A stretch of 64,000 bases of DNA from Oscillospiraceae bacterium (GTDB lineage Bacteria; Bacillota; Clostridia; Oscillospirales; Acutalibacteraceae), in the NCBI GenBank assembly GCA_015066175.1, contig SVOW01000005.1, forward strand, positions 62,001 through 126,000, in the 5' to 3' direction. Below are positions 33,196-43,611 of the stretch, piece after piece; position 1 is the first letter of the stretch, and each line of letters starts with the position of its first letter. A model generated the notes under the pieces. The model was not told where the DNA came from, made no database searches, and saw only the letters and a list, made by a program, of their open reading frames with translations. Both the position numbers and the translations under genes were made by a program.

Positions 33196-35823
33196 ATGGC
33201 AGAATTAACGCCTATGATGAAACAATATTTTGAAATTAAAAAAGATTATCCTGATACGCTTTTGTTTTTCCGACTGGGCGATTTCTACGAAATGTTTTTT
33301 GAAGATGCAAAAATTGCATCGAAAGAACTTGAACTTGTGCTTACAGGACGCGATTGCGGTCAGGAAGAACGTGCACCTATGTGCGGTGTTCCTTTCCACA
33401 GCGTTGAAAATTATCTTGCAAGGCTTGTGGCAAAAGGCTATAAAGTTGCTATCTGTGAACAGATGGAAGACCCTGCACTTGCAAAAGGCATTGTAAAAAG
33501 AGATGTGTCAAGGGTGCTTACTCCCGGTACTGTTATTGAAAGCACAATGCTTGACGAAAGCAAAAATAACTATCTTGCTTGTGTTGTCTGCAACAAAAAT
33601 TCTGCAGGTCTTGTCTTTGCAGATATTTCAACAGGTGAGATTCACATAACTCATATTGAAGACAAAAATCTTCTTACTCCCATTGTGAATGAACTGTGCA
33701 AATTTTCTCCCAGTGAAGTTATTCTCAATGGCGAAGCATCAGCAATTTCAGGTATTTCAAAATACATAAAATCCACTCTTTCAGCAACTGTTGAATTGCT
33801 TGATGAAGAATATTTTAACCTTGAAAACTGCGTTGATGTTATCAGTCAGCGTTTAAATAAAAATGTGACAGATTTTGAATTTTCTGAAGAAAAAGAAGCA
33901 GTGTCTGCTTTTGGTGCTTGTATCAGATATTTAAGCGAGCTTCAGAAAAGTGACATTAAAAATATCACAAATATTGATTACTATAAAGGCGAAAGCTTTA
34001 TGTTTCTCAACGCATCTTCAAGAAACAATCTTGAACTTACGGAAACAATGCGAAGCCGTGATAAAAAAGGGACTTTGCTTTGGGTAATTGATAAAACAAA
34101 ATGTTCAATGGGCAGAAGAATGATAAGAAGATGGCTTGAAAATCCTCTTACTTCTCTTGCGTCAATTGTAAGAAGAAACAGGGCAGTTGAAGAACTTTTT
34201 GACAACACTGTTCTTTGTGCTGAAATCAGGGAAGCACTTGACGGAATCTATGATTTTGAAAGAATTATGACACGTGTGGTTTACGGCACAGCAAATGCAA
34301 AAGAGCTCCGTTCTCTCGGCCTTGCTTGTACAAAACTTCCTGAAATCAAAGAGCTTCTGTCAAACTGCAAAAGCGAAAAATTAAAAAGCATCTATGAAAA
34401 CCTTGATGTGCTTGAAGATATCTGTTCATTGACACTGGGTGCCATTGTTGATGAACCGCCCCTTACAGTGCGCGAAGGCGGAATGATAAGAGAGGGCTAT
34501 AACGAAGAACTTGATGCTCTGCGTTTAATTGAACGTGACAGCGTTACTTTCATCAACGATATTGCCTTACGTGAGCAGGAAAAAACCGGCATCAAAAAAT
34601 TAAAAATCGGCTATAACCGAGTGTTTGGTTATTATATTGAAGTTTCAAATTCATTCAAAGAACTTGTGCCTGAAGACTATATCAGAAAGCAGACACTTTC
34701 AAACTGCGAAAGATTTATCACTCAGGAATTAAAAGAACTTGAAACAAAAATTTTAGGTGCAAAAGAAAAAATCGTACGCATTGAGTATGAATTGTTTACT
34801 CAGGTGCGTGAAGCCGTTGCACGCGAATATCTGCGTGTGCAGAAAACTGCAGAGAATATTGCAAAGCTTGATACTCTTTGCTCTCTGGCTCACGTTGCAG
34901 TAAGCAGAAATTATTGTTGCCCTGAAATTTCAGATGATGGCGTTATTCAGATTGAAGACGGAAGACACCCCGTTGTTGAAGTTATGCTGGGCTCACAACC
35001 CTTTGTACCCAACGACACTCTGCTTGATTCAGGTAGTAACAGATGCAATATCATCACAGGCCCCAATATGGCAGGTAAATCAACATATATGCGTCAGGTA
35101 GCGCTTATTACTCTGCTTGCACAGATAGGCTCATTTGTGCCTGCAAGGAGAGCGAAAATTTCTATCTGCGACAGCATTTTCACTCGTGTAGGTGCATCTG
35201 ACGACCTTGCAGCAGGTCAGTCAACATTTATGGTTGAAATGAACGAAGTTGCACAAATTCTCAAGCAGTCAACGCAGAGAAGCCTTATTATCTTTGACGA
35301 AATCGGCAGAGGTACTTCAACTTTCGATGGTATGAGTATTGCACGTGCAGTGCTTGAATTTACTGCAGACAAAAAACGTCTTGGTGCCAAAACACTTTTT
35401 GCAACTCACTATCACGAGTTGACCGAGCTTGAAAATAATACTGACGGAATCATAAACTACAACATTGCAGTAAAAAAACGTGGGGATGATATCACTTTCC
35501 TTCGCCGTATTGTAAGAGGTAAGGCAGACGGAAGTTACGGTATTGAAGTTGCCAAACTTGCAGGTGTACCCACAAGCGTTGTTAAACGTGCAAGGGAAAT
35601 TCTCGAAGAACTTGAACTTCTTGACGGCAAACCGCTTAAAACAATGTGCGACAAAGAGCTTGCTCCTATGGAGGAAGAATATATAACTCAGGTTTCATTT
35701 GCAAATAATTCGTCAAATGAAATTATTGAAGAATTGAAAACTATCGATGTCAACACATTAACACCAATTGAAGCTCTTTCAAAACTTTATGAGCTGGTTG
35801 GTAAATCAAAAGAAATATATTGA
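33196..35823 (+). CDS. mutS: DNA mismatch repair protein MutS
   Basis: 875 residues from ATG 33196 after AAAGGAGG; an in-frame opening 63 bases earlier spans the stem-loop and is rejected. The mismatch-binding Phe-x-Glu is in RLGDFYEMFF near residue 36. The ATPase domain has GPNMAGKSTYMRQ (Walker A), FDEIGRGTSTFDG and ATHYHEL. It recognises mismatches and recruits MutL, encoded 20 bases downstream. The full domain set and normal length show it is intact. Confidence 0.98.
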   Translation: MAELTPMMKQYFEIKKDYPDTLLFFRLGDFYEMFFEDAKIASKELELVLTGRDCGQEERAPMCGVPFHSVENYLARLVAKGYKVAICEQMEDPALAKGIVKRDVSRVLTPGTVIESTMLDESKNNYLACVVCNKNSAGLVFADISTGEIHITHIEDKNLLTPIVNELCKFSPSEVILNGEASAISGISKYIKSTLSATVELLDEEYFNLENCVDVISQRLNKNVTDFEFSEEKEAVSAFGACIRYLSELQKSDIKNITNIDYYKGESFMFLNASSRNNLELTETMRSRDKKGTLLWVIDKTKCSMGRRMIRRWLENPLTSLASIVRRNRAVEELFDNTVLCAEIREALDGIYDFERIMTRVVYGTANAKELRSLGLACTKLPEIKELLSNCKSEKLKSIYENLDVLEDICSLTLGAIVDEPPLTVREGGMIREGYNEELDALRLIERDSVTFINDIALREQEKTGIKKLKIGYNRVFGYYIEVSNSFKELVPEDYIRKQTLSNCERFITQELKELETKILGAKEKIVRIEYELFTQVREAVAREYLRVQKTAENIAKLDTLCSLAHVAVSRNYCCPEISDDGVIQIEDGRHPVVEVMLGSQPFVPNDTLLDSGSNRCNIITGPNMAGKSTYMRQVALITLLAQIGSFVPARRAKISICDSIFTRVGASDDLAAGQSTFMVEMNEVAQILKQSTQRSLIIFDEIGRGTSTFDGMSIARAVLEFTADKKRLGAKTLFATHYHELTELENNTDGIINYNIAVKKRGDDITFLRRIVRGKADGSYGIEVAKLAGVPTSVVKRAREILEELELLDGKPLKTMCDKELAPMEEEYITQVSFANNSSNEIIEELKTIDVNTLTPIEALSKLYELVGKSKEIY

Positions 35824-35843
35824 TTTAAAAGGAGGTGGCGGAA

Positions 35844-37823
35844 GTGCCGAGAATCAATGTTTTACCAAAACATATAGCAGACCTTATTGCAGCAGGTGAA
35901 GTTGTGGAGCGTCCGTCATCTGTTGTTAAAGAAGCAGTAGAAAACTCAATCGACGCAGGTGCAACAATTATCACCGTTGAAATTCAGCACGGCGGAATCA
36001 CTTATATCAGAATTACTGATAATGGTTGCGGCATTCTTCGCGATGATATCAGAAATGCATTCGTAAGCCACGCAACAAGCAAAATTGCAACAGCAGATGA
36101 CCTGAATGCAATTGCAACTCTCGGTTTCCGCGGTGAAGCACTTGCTTCTGTAAGTGCAGTTGCAAAGGTGGAAGTGCTTACAAAATCACGTGACGAAGAT
36201 ATGGGCACTCATTACAGAATTGAGGGAGGAGAAGAAATTCTTCTTGACGATGCAGGTTGCCCCGACGGCACAACTTTAATTGTGCGTGATTTGTTTTTCA
36301 ACACTCCTGCACGTATGAAATTCCTGAAAAAAGACGTAAGCGAAGCCAATGCTGTGGCAGGCGTTATTGACAGAGTTGCTTTATCACATCCTGAAATCAG
36401 CTTCAGATTTATCCGTGACGGAAAAGAAACACTTTTAACACCCGGCGACGGTAAACTTACTTCTGCAATTTACGCTGTTTTCGGCAAAGAATTTGCAAAC
36501 AGCCTTATAGAAATAGATTATTCATTAAACGGAATTTCCGCAAAAGGCTACATTTCAAAGCCTGTTTATTCAAGGGCTAACAGAAATATGCAGATGTTTT
36601 TCCTTAATTCACGTCTTGTGAAAACACAGACAGGCTCTGCAGCACTTACGGAAAGTTATAAAAATTCAATTATGGCAGGTAAATTTCCTGCTTGCGTAAT
36701 TAACCTTACAGTACCTAATGAAACAGTGGATGTAAACGTGCATCCGTCAAAATTAGAGGTGCGTTTTGCCAATGAAAAAGCAGTTTATGATTGCATTTAT
36801 TACGGCGTGAAAAACGCATTGAACAAAGAAAAAGAACGTCCTCAGGTTGAACTTGAAAAAATTCTTTCAAACCCTAAATTTGCAAAACCGCAGATGTTTA
36901 TGCCTGAAAAGGCTGAACAAATCAGTTTCAGCCCTGCAAAACAGGAAATTAAATTTCAGTCCGCAAAAACTGAAACCAAACCTGAAATTCAGAAAAATGA
37001 AACTAAGTTTCAGGTTAAAGAAATTGATTCAGCCGAAATTTTCACCAATGCACATTTTGCACAGCCTGAAGTTGTTTATGAAACAAAAAATAATAAACCT
37101 GATGCTGAGCCGTCTTTCTCAAAGCCGAAGGTTACTCTTTATACACCACCTGAAACAGTAAAAGAAGAAATTCTGCCTGTTGAAGAAGATGTTGCAGAAG
37201 AAATTTTTGTTGAAGAAATTCCGCAGGTAATTGAGAAAGAAATCAAGCCTGTGCCTGATTTTAAAATAATAGGCGAAGCATTCAAAACATATATTTTTGC
37301 AGAGTGTGAAGGCAAGCTTATGATAATTGATAAGCACGCTGCTCACGAAAGAATGATTTATAACCAGCTAAAAAATTCAACTGACGGCATTTATATGCAG
37401 TCGCTTATGGTGCCCGTTACAGTCACTCTTTCAAAAGAAGAATATGATGTTATTATCAATAACCTTGATACACTTGAAAAAGCAGGGTTTTCTGTTGAAG
37501 CATTCGGCACGTCAAGTGTTATTGTAAGGGAATGTCCTTCAGTTATTGAAGCAGCAGATGTTGAAAATCTTCTTGTGGAAACGGCAACGTATCTTTTGCA
37601 GAATAAAAATGAACTTATCGGCGAAAAACTTGATTGGATTTTCCATTCATCAGCCTGCAGAGCAGCAATCAAAGCAGGGGATAAAACTGACAGATATGAA
37701 CTTGAAGTTTTCACTGCAAAATTGCTTGCAGATGAATCCGTAAGATATTGTCCTCACGGCAGACCTGTTCTTGCAGAGCTTACAAGAAGAGAACTCGAAA
37801 AATTCTTCGGAAGAATACAGTGA
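35844..37823 (+). CDS. mutL: DNA mismatch repair protein MutL
   Basis: 659 residues from GTG 35844, eight bases after AAGGAGG; the GTG at 35835 overlaps that site. GHKL ATPase motifs are EAVENSIDAGA, DNGCGI and GFRGEALAS. A long charged linker (about residues 330-470) leads to the C-terminal domain with IDKHAAHER and CPHGRP, the metal-binding motifs of the nicking type of MutL found in organisms without MutH. It is nine bases from miaA. Confidence 0.97.
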   Translation: MPRINVLPKHIADLIAAGEVVERPSSVVKEAVENSIDAGATIITVEIQHGGITYIRITDNGCGILRDDIRNAFVSHATSKIATADDLNAIATLGFRGEALASVSAVAKVEVLTKSRDEDMGTHYRIEGGEEILLDDAGCPDGTTLIVRDLFFNTPARMKFLKKDVSEANAVAGVIDRVALSHPEISFRFIRDGKETLLTPGDGKLTSAIYAVFGKEFANSLIEIDYSLNGISAKGYISKPVYSRANRNMQMFFLNSRLVKTQTGSAALTESYKNSIMAGKFPACVINLTVPNETVDVNVHPSKLEVRFANEKAVYDCIYYGVKNALNKEKERPQVELEKILSNPKFAKPQMFMPEKAEQISFSPAKQEIKFQSAKTETKPEIQKNETKFQVKEIDSAEIFTNAHFAQPEVVYETKNNKPDAEPSFSKPKVTLYTPPETVKEEILPVEEDVAEEIFVEEIPQVIEKEIKPVPDFKIIGEAFKTYIFAECEGKLMIIDKHAAHERMIYNQLKNSTDGIYMQSLMVPVTVTLSKEEYDVIINNLDTLEKAGFSVEAFGTSSVIVRECPSVIEAADVENLLVETATYLLQNKNELIGEKLDWIFHSSACRAAIKAGDKTDRYELEVFTAKLLADESVRYCPHGRPVLAELTRRELEKFFGRIQ

Positions 37824-37831
37824 GATAAATT

Positions 37832-38767
37832 ATGGAAAAAATTAAAATTGTCACCGTTGTAGGACCTACCGCATCAGGTAAAACTTCTTTAGCAGTGAAG
37901 CTTGCACAGTTGTTTGACGGTGAAGTGATTTCAGCAGATTCCATGCAGGTTTACAAGGGCATGGATATTGCAACAGCAAAGCCTGACGAAAAAGAAATGT
38001 GTGGAATTCCTCACCATTTAATCAGCATAATTTCACCTGATGAAGAATTCAGCGTTTCCCGTTTCAAAGAGATGGCGGAAAATGCCGCAAAAGACATTTC
38101 TTCAAGAGGCAAACTGCCGATTTTAGCAGGCGGCACAGGTCTTTATGTTGACACACTTCTTAACAACACAACTTTTCTTGACAACACAAAAAATGACGAA
38201 ATCAGAGCCCTTCTTCAGTCCAGAATTGAAAAAGAGGGTAATGAAAGTTTATATAAAGAACTTCTTGAAAAAGACCCTGAAGCGGCTGAAAAAATTCATC
38301 CGAATAATTCGCTTAAAATCATACGCGCTCTTGAAATTTTCTATTCAAGCGGTTCAACCCTTACCGAACAAAATGTTCATTCTCACGAGAACGAAAGCAT
38401 TTTTGAAAGCCTTATAATCGGTCTTAACGCCCTTGACCGCGATGTTTTATACAACAGAATCAACATGCGTGTTGATATTATGATTGAAAACGGACTTGTG
38501 GAAGAAACAAGAAAGTTTTTCGAAACAGAAACAGCGTCTACTGCTTGTCAGGCAATAGGGTACAAAGAACTCAAGCCCTATATTGACGGAAATCTGAGCC
38601 TTGAAGAAGCAGCAGAAAATTTAAAGCAGTCAACACGAAGATATGCCAAAAGGCAGCTTACATGGTTCAGGAGAAACGAAAAAATCAGATGGTTCAATAT
38701 TGATGAGTTTTCACCTGAAGAACTTGTGAAAGAAGCCGAGCTTGCAGTAAAAGAATTTTTAAAGTAA
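37832..38767 (+). CDS. miaA: tRNA dimethylallyltransferase MiaA
   Basis: 311 residues. It has the P-loop GPTASGKTSLAVKLA and the DMAPP/tRNA region SADSMQVYKGMDIATAKP, GGTGLYVD and a C-terminal RYAKRQLTWFR. It transfers an isopentenyl group to A37 of tRNAs, making the substrate of MiaB. It is the last DNA-repair/tRNA gene before the cell-division block and lies 16 bases from the next gene. Confidence 0.97.
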   Translation: MEKIKIVTVVGPTASGKTSLAVKLAQLFDGEVISADSMQVYKGMDIATAKPDEKEMCGIPHHLISIISPDEEFSVSRFKEMAENAAKDISSRGKLPILAGGTGLYVDTLLNNTTFLDNTKNDEIRALLQSRIEKEGNESLYKELLEKDPEAAEKIHPNNSLKIIRALEIFYSSGSTLTEQNVHSHENESIFESLIIGLNALDRDVLYNRINMRVDIMIENGLVEETRKFFETETASTACQAIGYKELKPYIDGNLSLEEAAENLKQSTRRYAKRQLTWFRRNEKIRWFNIDEFSPEELVKEAELAVKEFLK

Positions 38768-38783
38768 AGGAGATGAGATTTGC

Positions 38784-40169
38784 ATGAAGACCACAAAAGA
38801 AGTTAATGCTTCCATAAACAGAATTATAAAAGTCACAGGTAAAATTCTGCTTTATTCAGTGGCTGTTTTTATGATTGTGTATCTTGTTTATATTGCTCTT
38901 GATGCAAACTACAGCTCCGTTAAAACAGAAGCGGCAATCATGAAAACTGTTGAAAAAAGTATCAGCACAAAGGTTTTCATAGTCCGTGATGAAAATTATA
39001 TTTCTTCTGATGTTTCAGGTACTGTTGTGCCCCTTGTGGAAGATGGTCAGCGAGTTGGTGAAGGTCAGGATATTGCTGCAGTTTTCTCAAATGATGAAGA
39101 TGCAGGAAAATATGTTGAACTTCAGAAAATCAATGAAGAACTCGACCGTTTTAAAAATATCGAAGCATCAGACAAACTGAATATCAGAGATATTTCTACA
39201 TACGACAGAGCAACAAACGATGAGTTTATGAATCTTGTGGAAACCATTGCAAACGGTAATTATTCAGAAATTGATAATTATACATATGCAGTGCGTGACA
39301 GAGAAACGAGCAGACAGATTTCTTTAGGCTATGATGTTGATACCTCTGCGGTTATTTCTTCGCTGAATACAGAAGCTTCAGGGCTTTCAGTGCCCGAACC
39401 GTCATACCTTGCAGCAGATAACACAGGCTACTATATCAATAATTCAGACGGATACGAAAATGTTATAGATTATTCTGTTGTTACAGAACTCACTGCAGAC
39501 CAGATTGAAACCGCATTGGATTCTGACCCTGACGAAAGTAAAATTTCAAATATGGGCAAACTTGTCAATAATTTCAACTGGTATATCGTTGCATCGGTTT
39601 CAAGAAACGATATCGATTCAGCAAAAGTAGGCGATAGCGTAAAAGTGCGTTTTCTTGATTCTGCCGCAGAAGATGTAAACGCCACTATAGCAGCGATTAA
39701 TTCTGATGCAGAAGGACGTGTGGCACTTGTAATCAGATGTAATATTATCAGTGCCGATACTTCACAGCTGAGAATTGAAAATGCCGAGATAATTCTTGAA
39801 ACAATTTCCGGCTACAGAATACCGAAAGAAGCGTTGAAAACACTTGACGGTATAAACGGTGTTTATATAAAAAGAGGTAATCTTGTCAATTTCAGACGAG
39901 TTACAACATTGTACACAGGTGAAGATTATGTTGTGGTAAGAACATATGAAGCAGAAACTGCAAGCTATGCAAATCAGATGGATGAAATTGCTGAAGAAGA
40001 ACGAACCTATACTGCTCAGCTTTCTTCAAGAAACAGGGAAGAGCCGGGCTGGATAATAGAAAAGGAAGATATTTATTCACGTACCAAGTTGCTTCAGAAA
40101 TCCTACATTAAGTTGTATGACGAAGTTATAGTTGAAGGAAAGGATTTGTATGACAATAAAATCGTATAA
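38784..40169 (+). CDS. HlyD-like membrane protein of the sepF cluster
   Basis: 461 residues. A membrane segment lies at about residues 20-45 (ILLYSVAVFMIVYLVYIAL); the outer part has a biotinyl-lipoyl-like hairpin (SSDVSGTVVPLVEDGQRVGE) and a beta-barrel region (NWYIVASVSRNDIDSAKVGD), as in HlyD/membrane-fusion proteins. Such genes are common just before yggS-sepF in Clostridia, but no partner transporter is nearby. A role in envelope or division is inferred from context only. It overlaps the next gene by 20 bases. Confidence 0.75.
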   Translation: MKTTKEVNASINRIIKVTGKILLYSVAVFMIVYLVYIALDANYSSVKTEAAIMKTVEKSISTKVFIVRDENYISSDVSGTVVPLVEDGQRVGEGQDIAAVFSNDEDAGKYVELQKINEELDRFKNIEASDKLNIRDISTYDRATNDEFMNLVETIANGNYSEIDNYTYAVRDRETSRQISLGYDVDTSAVISSLNTEASGLSVPEPSYLAADNTGYYINNSDGYENVIDYSVVTELTADQIETALDSDPDESKISNMGKLVNNFNWYIVASVSRNDIDSAKVGDSVKVRFLDSAAEDVNATIAAINSDAEGRVALVIRCNIISADTSQLRIENAEIILETISGYRIPKEALKTLDGINGVYIKRGNLVNFRRVTTLYTGEDYVVVRTYEAETASYANQMDEIAEEERTYTAQLSSRNREEPGWIIEKEDIYSRTKLLQKSYIKLYDEVIVEGKDLYDNKIV

Positions 40170-40878
40170 TGAACAGAGATTTTCAGATATTTCAGAAAAC
40201 GTAAAACTGATAAAAGAAAATATTGCTTCTGCTGCAGAAAAAAGCGGAAGAAAAGCCGAAGATATCAGCCTTATGGCAGTTACTAAAACGGTTGATTCCC
40301 TTTTTATAAATCATGCAATTGATAACTGCGGCATAAATCTTATTGGTGAAAATCGCGTTCAGGAATTTTTGTCAAAAAAAGATGAACTTCATCTTGAAAA
40401 TACCGAAGCTCACCTTATAGGTCATCTGCAGACAAACAAAGTAAAACAGATTGTTCCTTACGTTTCTATGATTGAATCTGTCGACAGCGTGCGTCTTGCA
40501 AAAGAAATCAGCAAAGAATGTGCCAAAATCAATAAAACAATGGACGTTCTTGTTGAAGTAAATGTTGGAATGGAAAACAGCAAATTTGGTATTGACAGTG
40601 TTCTTCTGGGAGAATTTATAGCAGAAATCAGCGAAATTCCCAATATTAAGGTCAAAGGATTGATGGCGATACCGCCGATTTGTGAAACTTCTGATGAAGT
40701 TAAGCAATTTTTTTCAAATATGTATAAGATGTTTCTTGACATTAGAGCAAAAAAATTAGATAATATAGATATGCATACGTTATCAATGGGAATGTCCGGC
40801 GATTACGTAGAGGCAATCGAAGAAGGTGCAACTGAAGTAAGAGTAGGTTCGTCACTTTTTGGAAAAAGGATATATTAA
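40150..40878 (+). CDS. YggS/PLPBP-family pyridoxal-phosphate homeostasis protein
   Basis: 242 residues from ATG 40150 after GAAGGAAAGG; the TTG 18 bases earlier is rejected. The PLP-binding Lys lies in LMAVTKTVD near residue 38, and the fold continues with IGENRVQEF, HLIGHLQTNK, VLVEVNVGMENSKFG and LSMGMSGDY. It buffers PLP and affects amino-acid balance. Its place before sepF is widely conserved. Confidence 0.95.
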   Translation: MTIKSYNEQRFSDISENVKLIKENIASAAEKSGRKAEDISLMAVTKTVDSLFINHAIDNCGINLIGENRVQEFLSKKDELHLENTEAHLIGHLQTNKVKQIVPYVSMIESVDSVRLAKEISKECAKINKTMDVLVEVNVGMENSKFGIDSVLLGEFIAEISEIPNIKVKGLMAIPPICETSDEVKQFFSNMYKMFLDIRAKKLDNIDMHTLSMGMSGDYVEAIEEGATEVRVGSSLFGKRIY

Positions 40879-40932
40879 AATTAAAGATATATTAAAACAA
40901 AAGGTATATTAAATTCAAGGAGGATATAGAAA

Positions 40933-41451
40933 ATGGGCTTATTTGACAAAATGAAAGATCTTGTATTAGGAGCAGAAGATGAGGATAGTTTCGAAGGTAT
41001 CATGGATGAAAACTATGAAGAAACACCTGCACCGCAGAAACCGAAATATGATCCTATTGAAAGTTTTGACAGCTACGAAGCAAAGAGAGCAGAAAAAAGC
41101 AAGGTTGTAGATTTCAACTCTGCTTCATCATACACAAGAACAGCAGCTGCACCTGCAAAATCAGGCGACCGCCCCCACGTTGTTGTGGCTAAACTTGAAA
41201 GATTTGAAGATGTTGGCGAAATTGCAAAAAACATCAACGAAAAAAGAATGGTTATCATTAACCTTGAAAACGCAGATAATGCAACAACACAGAGAATCAT
41301 TGACTTTATTTACGGTGTAACAATCGCAAACAGCAGTGAACTTAAAAGAGTTGCTTTCAGAACATATATCATCAAACCCTCAGGCTATGATTATACAGGC
41401 GGAGACGGTTTTGACAGCAACAATATGGATGGCATTGTGTTTGGTAACTGA
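40933..41451 (+). CDS. sepF: Cell division protein SepF
   Basis: 172 residues with AAGGAGG. An N-terminal membrane-binding amphipathic helix (MGLFDKMKDLVLGAE), an acidic linker, and a C-terminal SepF domain (KRMVIINLENADNATTQRII DF type). It ties FtsZ rings to the membrane and shapes the septum. It lies 33 bases before divIVA. Confidence 0.96.
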   Translation: MGLFDKMKDLVLGAEDEDSFEGIMDENYEETPAPQKPKYDPIESFDSYEAKRAEKSKVVDFNSASSYTRTAAAPAKSGDRPHVVVAKLERFEDVGEIAKNINEKRMVIINLENADNATTQRIIDFIYGVTIANSSELKRVAFRTYIIKPSGYDYTGGDGFDSNNMDGIVFGN

Positions 41452-41484
41452 ATTTTAATACAGAGAAAGAATGAGGTGTGAGCA

Positions 41485-43086
41485 ATGGCTATGTTGACTC
41501 CCAACAGAATCAGGGGATATCAGTTTCAGCAGGCTGGCAGAGGAACATACAGATCTGACGAAGTAGACGATTTTCTTAACCAGGTTGTAGAATCTTACGA
41601 ACAGGTTTTTAAAGAGAACGGTGAGCTTGTAAAAAAACTGAGTATTCTTGCCACTAAACTCGACGAATACAGAAAAGAAGAAACAAGTGTACGCAGAGCT
41701 CTTGCAAATGCTCAGAACTTGATTGACAGATTAGTTGAAGATGCAAAAAACGAAGCTGAAAAAATAGTTACTGAAGCAGAAGAAAGAGCAAAAAACGTCG
41801 ATGCTATCACTAACTCCAAAATCAAAGTTATGGTTGACGAAGTTGAAGGCAAAATGCGTGTCGCTTACGATAAAGCAACTGCACAGGCAAAGCAGACAAA
41901 AGACAATGCCCGCGCAGAAGCAGAAACAATCCTTGTTGAAGCACGTGATAAAGCAGAAAAAATGGTTGCTGACGCAAAGAAGGAAGCTGCAGGAATTATC
42001 AGCGGTGCAACAAGCAAGGCTTTACTTGATGCAGAAGAACTCAAGGCTCAGATTGAAAATGAAAAGGCAATTCTTGACAAACTTAAAGAAACATCAAATC
42101 AGTTCAGAACAGAGTTGATTGTTCTTTATGAACGCCAGATAAAAAATGTTGAACAGATGCCTGATTATTGTCTTAACAAAGAGCTTGAACAGTCAGTTAA
42201 ACAGATTGTTGATGAAAAAAACGAGCTTGTTGAAGAGCCTGAAGAAACAGTAGCTGCAGAAGAAAACTTCGACGCTGATGAACTTATCAATGAATATTCA
42301 GCAATGAATGTTGTTAAAGAAGAAGCTGTTGAAGAAGATGAAGAAACAGCAGAAACTTTTGTTTTCGATGAAGAAGATTTCGCAGAAGAATCAGCAGAAG
42401 AAACTGACGAAATTCCTTCATTTGAAGAAACTCCTGCTTTTGAAGAATTTGAAGCAATAGCAGAAGAATTGGTTTCAGAAGCACCCGTTGTAGAAGAAGC
42501 TCCCGTTGCAGAAGAAGCACCTGTTGCAGAAGAAATTCCCTTTGCAGAAGAAACTCCTGCTTTTGAAGAGCCTGAAGCAACACCTGCAGAAGATGATACA
42601 GAAGGCTTTTTTGATTTTGACTTTGACGTAAAAGAAGAAAAAGTTGAATATGAAGATGTTTTCTCTGATTCAGGCAACAGCGAAGGCTTTAGATTCACAG
42701 CAGAAGATTTTGACGATATCAACCGTGCTGAAGCAGGGCTTCAGGAAAACGATTTTAACTACTTCTCAGAAGAAGCAGTAGATGAAAATGCCGTTTATTT
42801 AGGCAGAACTGAACCTCAGAGAAAGCTTGACATTGCTTTTTCAGACGAGGATGCAGTAGAAATTGAAAAAGACGAAAATATGTTTCTCAGCCAGGATAAC
42901 GCAGAAGTGAAAACTGAGCAAGGTTTCAGATTGTTTGATAATATCGATTTTTCAGAAAATGAATCTTTTGATATGGCACGAAACGAAGGCGAAGCCGTAG
43001 CAAATGATGCATTTGTTCCATCAGATAACGAAGATAACGAAGGCTTCAGTTTCCTCAGAAACATTTTCGGCAGAAATAAAGATTAA
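41485..43086 (+). CDS. divIVA: DivIVA-domain protein with long acidic C-terminal region
   Basis: 533 residues, more than twice the usual length. The N terminus is a DivIVA domain (LTPNRIRGYQFQQAGRGTYR ... DDFLNQVVESYEQVF) that senses membrane curvature, followed by a coiled coil to about residue 220. The rest is very acidic and of low complexity, including tandem EAPVVEEAPVAEEAPVAEE repeats, and ends in a short conserved-looking GFSFLRNIFGRNKD. DivIVA organises poles and septa. The acidic tail is not part of the known fold. Confidence 0.9.
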   Translation: MAMLTPNRIRGYQFQQAGRGTYRSDEVDDFLNQVVESYEQVFKENGELVKKLSILATKLDEYRKEETSVRRALANAQNLIDRLVEDAKNEAEKIVTEAEERAKNVDAITNSKIKVMVDEVEGKMRVAYDKATAQAKQTKDNARAEAETILVEARDKAEKMVADAKKEAAGIISGATSKALLDAEELKAQIENEKAILDKLKETSNQFRTELIVLYERQIKNVEQMPDYCLNKELEQSVKQIVDEKNELVEEPEETVAAEENFDADELINEYSAMNVVKEEAVEEDEETAETFVFDEEDFAEESAEETDEIPSFEETPAFEEFEAIAEELVSEAPVVEEAPVAEEAPVAEEIPFAEETPAFEEPEATPAEDDTEGFFDFDFDVKEEKVEYEDVFSDSGNSEGFRFTAEDFDDINRAEAGLQENDFNYFSEEAVDENAVYLGRTEPQRKLDIAFSDEDAVEIEKDENMFLSQDNAEVKTEQGFRLFDNIDFSENESFDMARNEGEAVANDAFVPSDNEDNEGFSFLRNIFGRNKD

Positions 43087-43104
43087 TACCGGGGGAGCAT
43101 ACAG

Positions 43105-43611
43105 ATGATACAGCTTGTGTCAATTGTTTTGATAGCAGTTCTTGTAGCTGCTGACCAGTTGATAAAAATGGTTGTTGAAGATCGTCTGATGCCCGTAGGA
43201 AGCGCAGATTTTATACCGGGAGTAATTGAGTTCAGTTATACTGAAAACACAGGTGCTGCTTTCAGTATCCTTGAAAACCATACAGAATTACTTTCAGTTT
43301 TCACTTTGTTGATTATACTTGCAGGCTTAGCTTACCTGCTTTCAGGAAAACTGAAAAATAAAATGCTCATTGCAAGTGCCATTATGGTGATTGCAGGCGG
43401 CACAGGTAACCTTATAGACCGCATATTCAGAGGCAGAGAATTGTTTCACGGCTATGTGATTGACTATATCAGACTTTTATTTGTAGATTTTGCTATTTTC
43501 AATTTTGCCGATTGCCTTGTTTGTATAGGGGCAGCAATGATAATTGTTTATCTGATTGCCGATATATTCAAAGATTCATCGGACAAGAAGAAGGGTCTGA
43601 AAAATGGTTGA
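43105..43611 (+). CDS. lspA: Lipoprotein signal peptidase
   Basis: 168 residues with four membrane segments. The conserved motifs are NTGAAFSIL, GGTGNLIDRI and FAIFNFADC, which hold the two catalytic Asp residues. It cuts prolipoprotein signal peptides at the lipid-modified Cys; a lipoprotein gene lies at 48739. It overlaps the next gene by eight bases. Confidence 0.97.
   Translation: MIQLVSIVLIAVLVAADQLIKMVVEDRLMPVGSADFIPGVIEFSYTENTGAAFSILENHTELLSVFTLLIILAGLAYLLSGKLKNKMLIASAIMVIAGGTGNLIDRIFRGRELFHGYVIDYIRLLFVDFAIFNFADCLVCIGAAMIIVYLIADIFKDSSDKKKGLKNG

Noticed and set aside
42165..42722. Long Ser-rich open frame on the minus strand
   Set aside because: It is the complement of the Glu/Ala-rich repeat tail of DivIVA; no ribosome site and low complexity only.
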